Positions 5,562-6,729 of a stretch of DNA of 6,729 bases are shown one piece after another. Position numbers and translations under genes: made by a program. The DNA is from Pseudomonas sp. (GTDB taxonomy: Bacteria > Pseudomonadota > Gammaproteobacteria > Pseudomonadales > Pseudomonadaceae). The stretch lies in the NCBI GenBank assembly GCA_003488145.1, contig DNMQ01000347.1, positions 1-6,729 on the forward strand. Direction: 5' to 3'. The notes under the pieces were generated by a model. The model worked only from the letters and a program-made list of their open reading frames with translations, was not told where the DNA came from and did not search any database. How positions within the stretch are numbered: position 1 is the first letter of the stretch; the number at the start of each line of letters is the position of its first letter.

Positions 5562-5605
5562 GCCGAGCCAAATTCCAGCCTCTTCTGCAAGGACACAACG
5601 GCCAC

Positions 5606-6729
5606 ATGCGCACCAGTCAGTTCCTGCTCTCGACCCTCAAAGAAACCCCATCCGATGCAGTGGTCATCAGTCACCAACTGATGCTGCGTGCCGGGATGAT
5701 TCGCAAGCTGGCGTCCGGTCTCTACACCTGGATGCCGATGGGGCTGCGTGCGCTGCGAAAGGCCGAGGCCATCGTTCGCGAGGAAATGAACAAGGCAGGC
5801 GCCCTGGAAGTACTGATGCCGGCCATTCAACCAGCCGAGCTCTGGCAGGAGTCCGGCCGCTGGGAGCAGTACGGCCCGGAGCTGCTGCGTCTGAAGGACC
5901 GCCACAATCGCGAATTCTGTGTCGGCCCGACCCACGAAGAGGTCATCACCGACCTGGCACGCAACGAGCTTCACAGCTACAAGCAGCTGCCGATCAACTT
6001 CTATCAGATCCAGACCAAGTTCCGCGACGAAATCCGTCCGCGCTTCGGCCTCATGCGCGGGCGCGAGTTCCTGATGAAGGACGCCTACTCCTTCCACCTG
6101 TCCCAGGAATCGCTGCAGGAAACCTACGACCGCATGCACGAGGCGTACTGCAATGTTTTCACTCGCCTCGGGCTCGACTTCCGTCCGGTGCAAGCCGACA
6201 CCGGCTCCATCGGCGGAACCGGCTCGCACGAGTTCCACGTACTGGCCGAGTCTGGCGAAGACGACATCGCGTTCAGCGACACCTCCGACTACGCCGCCAA
6301 CATCGAGAAGGCCGAAGCCATTCCGCGCGAAACCGATCGTGCGGCACCAAGCGAAGAAATGCGCCTGGTAGACACACCGAATGCCAAGACGATCATCGAA
6401 CTCGTCGAGCAGTTCGGCCTCGCCATCGAGAAAACGGTAAAAACGCTGGTCGTTCATGGCGTCGAAGAAGGCCAATTGATCGCCCTCATCGTACGCGGCG
6501 ATCACGAACTCAACGAGATCAAGGCCGCCAACCTTGAGCAGGTTGCCAGCCCGTTGGTATTCGCCTCGGAAGCGGAAATCCGCGCCGCGATTGGTGCCGG
6601 CCCCGGTTCGCTGGGTCCACTGAACCTGACGATTCCCTGCGTCATCGACCGCTCGGTTGCGCTGATGAGCGATTTTGGTGCCGGCGCCAACGTCGACGAC
6701 AAGCACTACTTCGGCCTGAACTGGGAGCG
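5606..6729 (+). CDS. proS: Prolyl-tRNA synthetase, N-terminal 374 residues (3' end outside window)
   Basis: Cytoplasmic class II synthetase charging tRNA-Pro; bacterial-type with an inserted editing domain. The start [18 protein letters not shown] matches Pseudomonas ProRS. Motif 1 lies around residues 29-71 (GLYTWMPMG at 38-46). The proline-recognising loop GPTHEE is at 107-112, with Thr109 and Glu111. Motif 2 is [17 protein letters not shown] at 139-155, with the catalytic Arg140. The insertion (INS) domain runs from about residue 220 to beyond the window. It carries Lys279, the position known in E. coli ProRS for clearing mischarged Ala-tRNA-Pro, and GPGSLGP at 332-338, so cis-editing is expected to work. 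About 200 residues, including motif 3 and the anticodon-binding domain, lie past the edge; the family is usually about 570. A long antisense open frame here is a codon-bias shadow. Confidence 0.97.
   Translation, partial: MRTSQFLLSTLKETPSDAVVISHQLMLRAGMIRKLASGLYTWMPMGLRALRKAEAIVREEMNKAGALEVLMPAIQPAELWQESGRWEQYGPELLRLKDRHNREFCVGPTHEEVITDLARNELHSYKQLPINFYQIQTKFRDEIRPRFGLMRGREFLMKDAYSFHLSQESLQETYDRMHEAYCNVFTRLGLDFRPVQADTGSIGGTGSHEFHVLAESGEDDIAFSDTSDYAANIEKAEAIPRETDRAAPSEEMRLVDTPNAKTIIELVEQFGLAIEKTVKTLVVHGVEEGQLIALIVRGDHELNEIKAANLEQVASPLVFASEAEIRAAIGAGPGSLGPLNLTIPCVIDRSVALMSDFGAGANVDDKHYFGLNWE

Noticed and set aside
4999..5613. Minus-strand 204-codon open frame across the oprD end
   Set aside because: It reads through the oprD terminator and is antisense to clear porin sequence ending in EYPLSIL.
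5555..6706. Minus-strand open frame of 383 codons
   Set aside because: It is antisense to proS, whose motifs are clear. It would also start and stop without any signals and covers the proS start region.
1..6729. A novel defence, mobile or biosynthetic system
   Set aside because: Every real gene falls into a known family and the order matches the conserved Pseudomonas core. There is no integrase, transposase, repeat array or unfamiliar gene cluster.

Overview
The window comes from the chromosome of a Pseudomonas-type gammaproteobacterium, probably of the P. stutzeri (Stutzerimonas) kind. This rests on the GC-rich sequence, proteins that closely resemble P. aeruginosa homologues recalled from memory (AspS opening MMRSHYCG, OprD opening MKVMKWS, ProS opening MRTSQ), and a gene order that matches the P. 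aeruginosa PA0956-PA0963 block: proS, oprD, HIT protein, slyX, cold-shock-domain protein, dps-like, aspS. The species call is an inference; no database search was possible.

Layout: (1) 1-1374, minus strand: the first 458 codons of aspS, running off the left edge. (2) 1375-1720: a divergent intergenic region with two palindromic elements, one of them containing a TATAAT for aspS. (3) 1721-2191, plus: a Dps-like mini-ferritin with an intact ferroxidase centre, followed by a strong hairpin. (4) 2232-2464: a leader with a sigma-70-like promoter and an internal GC-rich hairpin. (5) 2465-3064, plus: a protein with about four membrane segments fused to a C-terminal cold-shock domain, followed by a terminator-like hairpin. 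(6) 3120-3751, minus: a two-gene operon, HIT-family protein then slyX, overlapping by ATGA. (7) 3752-4183: a 432-base divergent intergenic region with three small palindromes. (8) 4184-5442, plus: an OprD-family outer-membrane porin gene broken by a one-base deletion after codon 167, followed by a textbook intrinsic terminator. (9) 5606-6729, plus: the first 374 codons of proS, running off the right edge.

The genes do not form one pathway. Two aminoacyl-tRNA synthetases flank a set of stress and envelope genes: iron and peroxide protection, cold-shock RNA binding at the membrane, nucleotide hydrolysis or transfer, and porin-mediated uptake. There are no mobile elements, CRISPR arrays, phage genes or RNA genes.

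I found no new multi-gene system; this is ordinary conserved core chromosome. The points most worth a second look are the oprD frameshift, the membrane-tethered cold-shock domain with its structured leader, and several undocumented palindromes in the intergenic regions.
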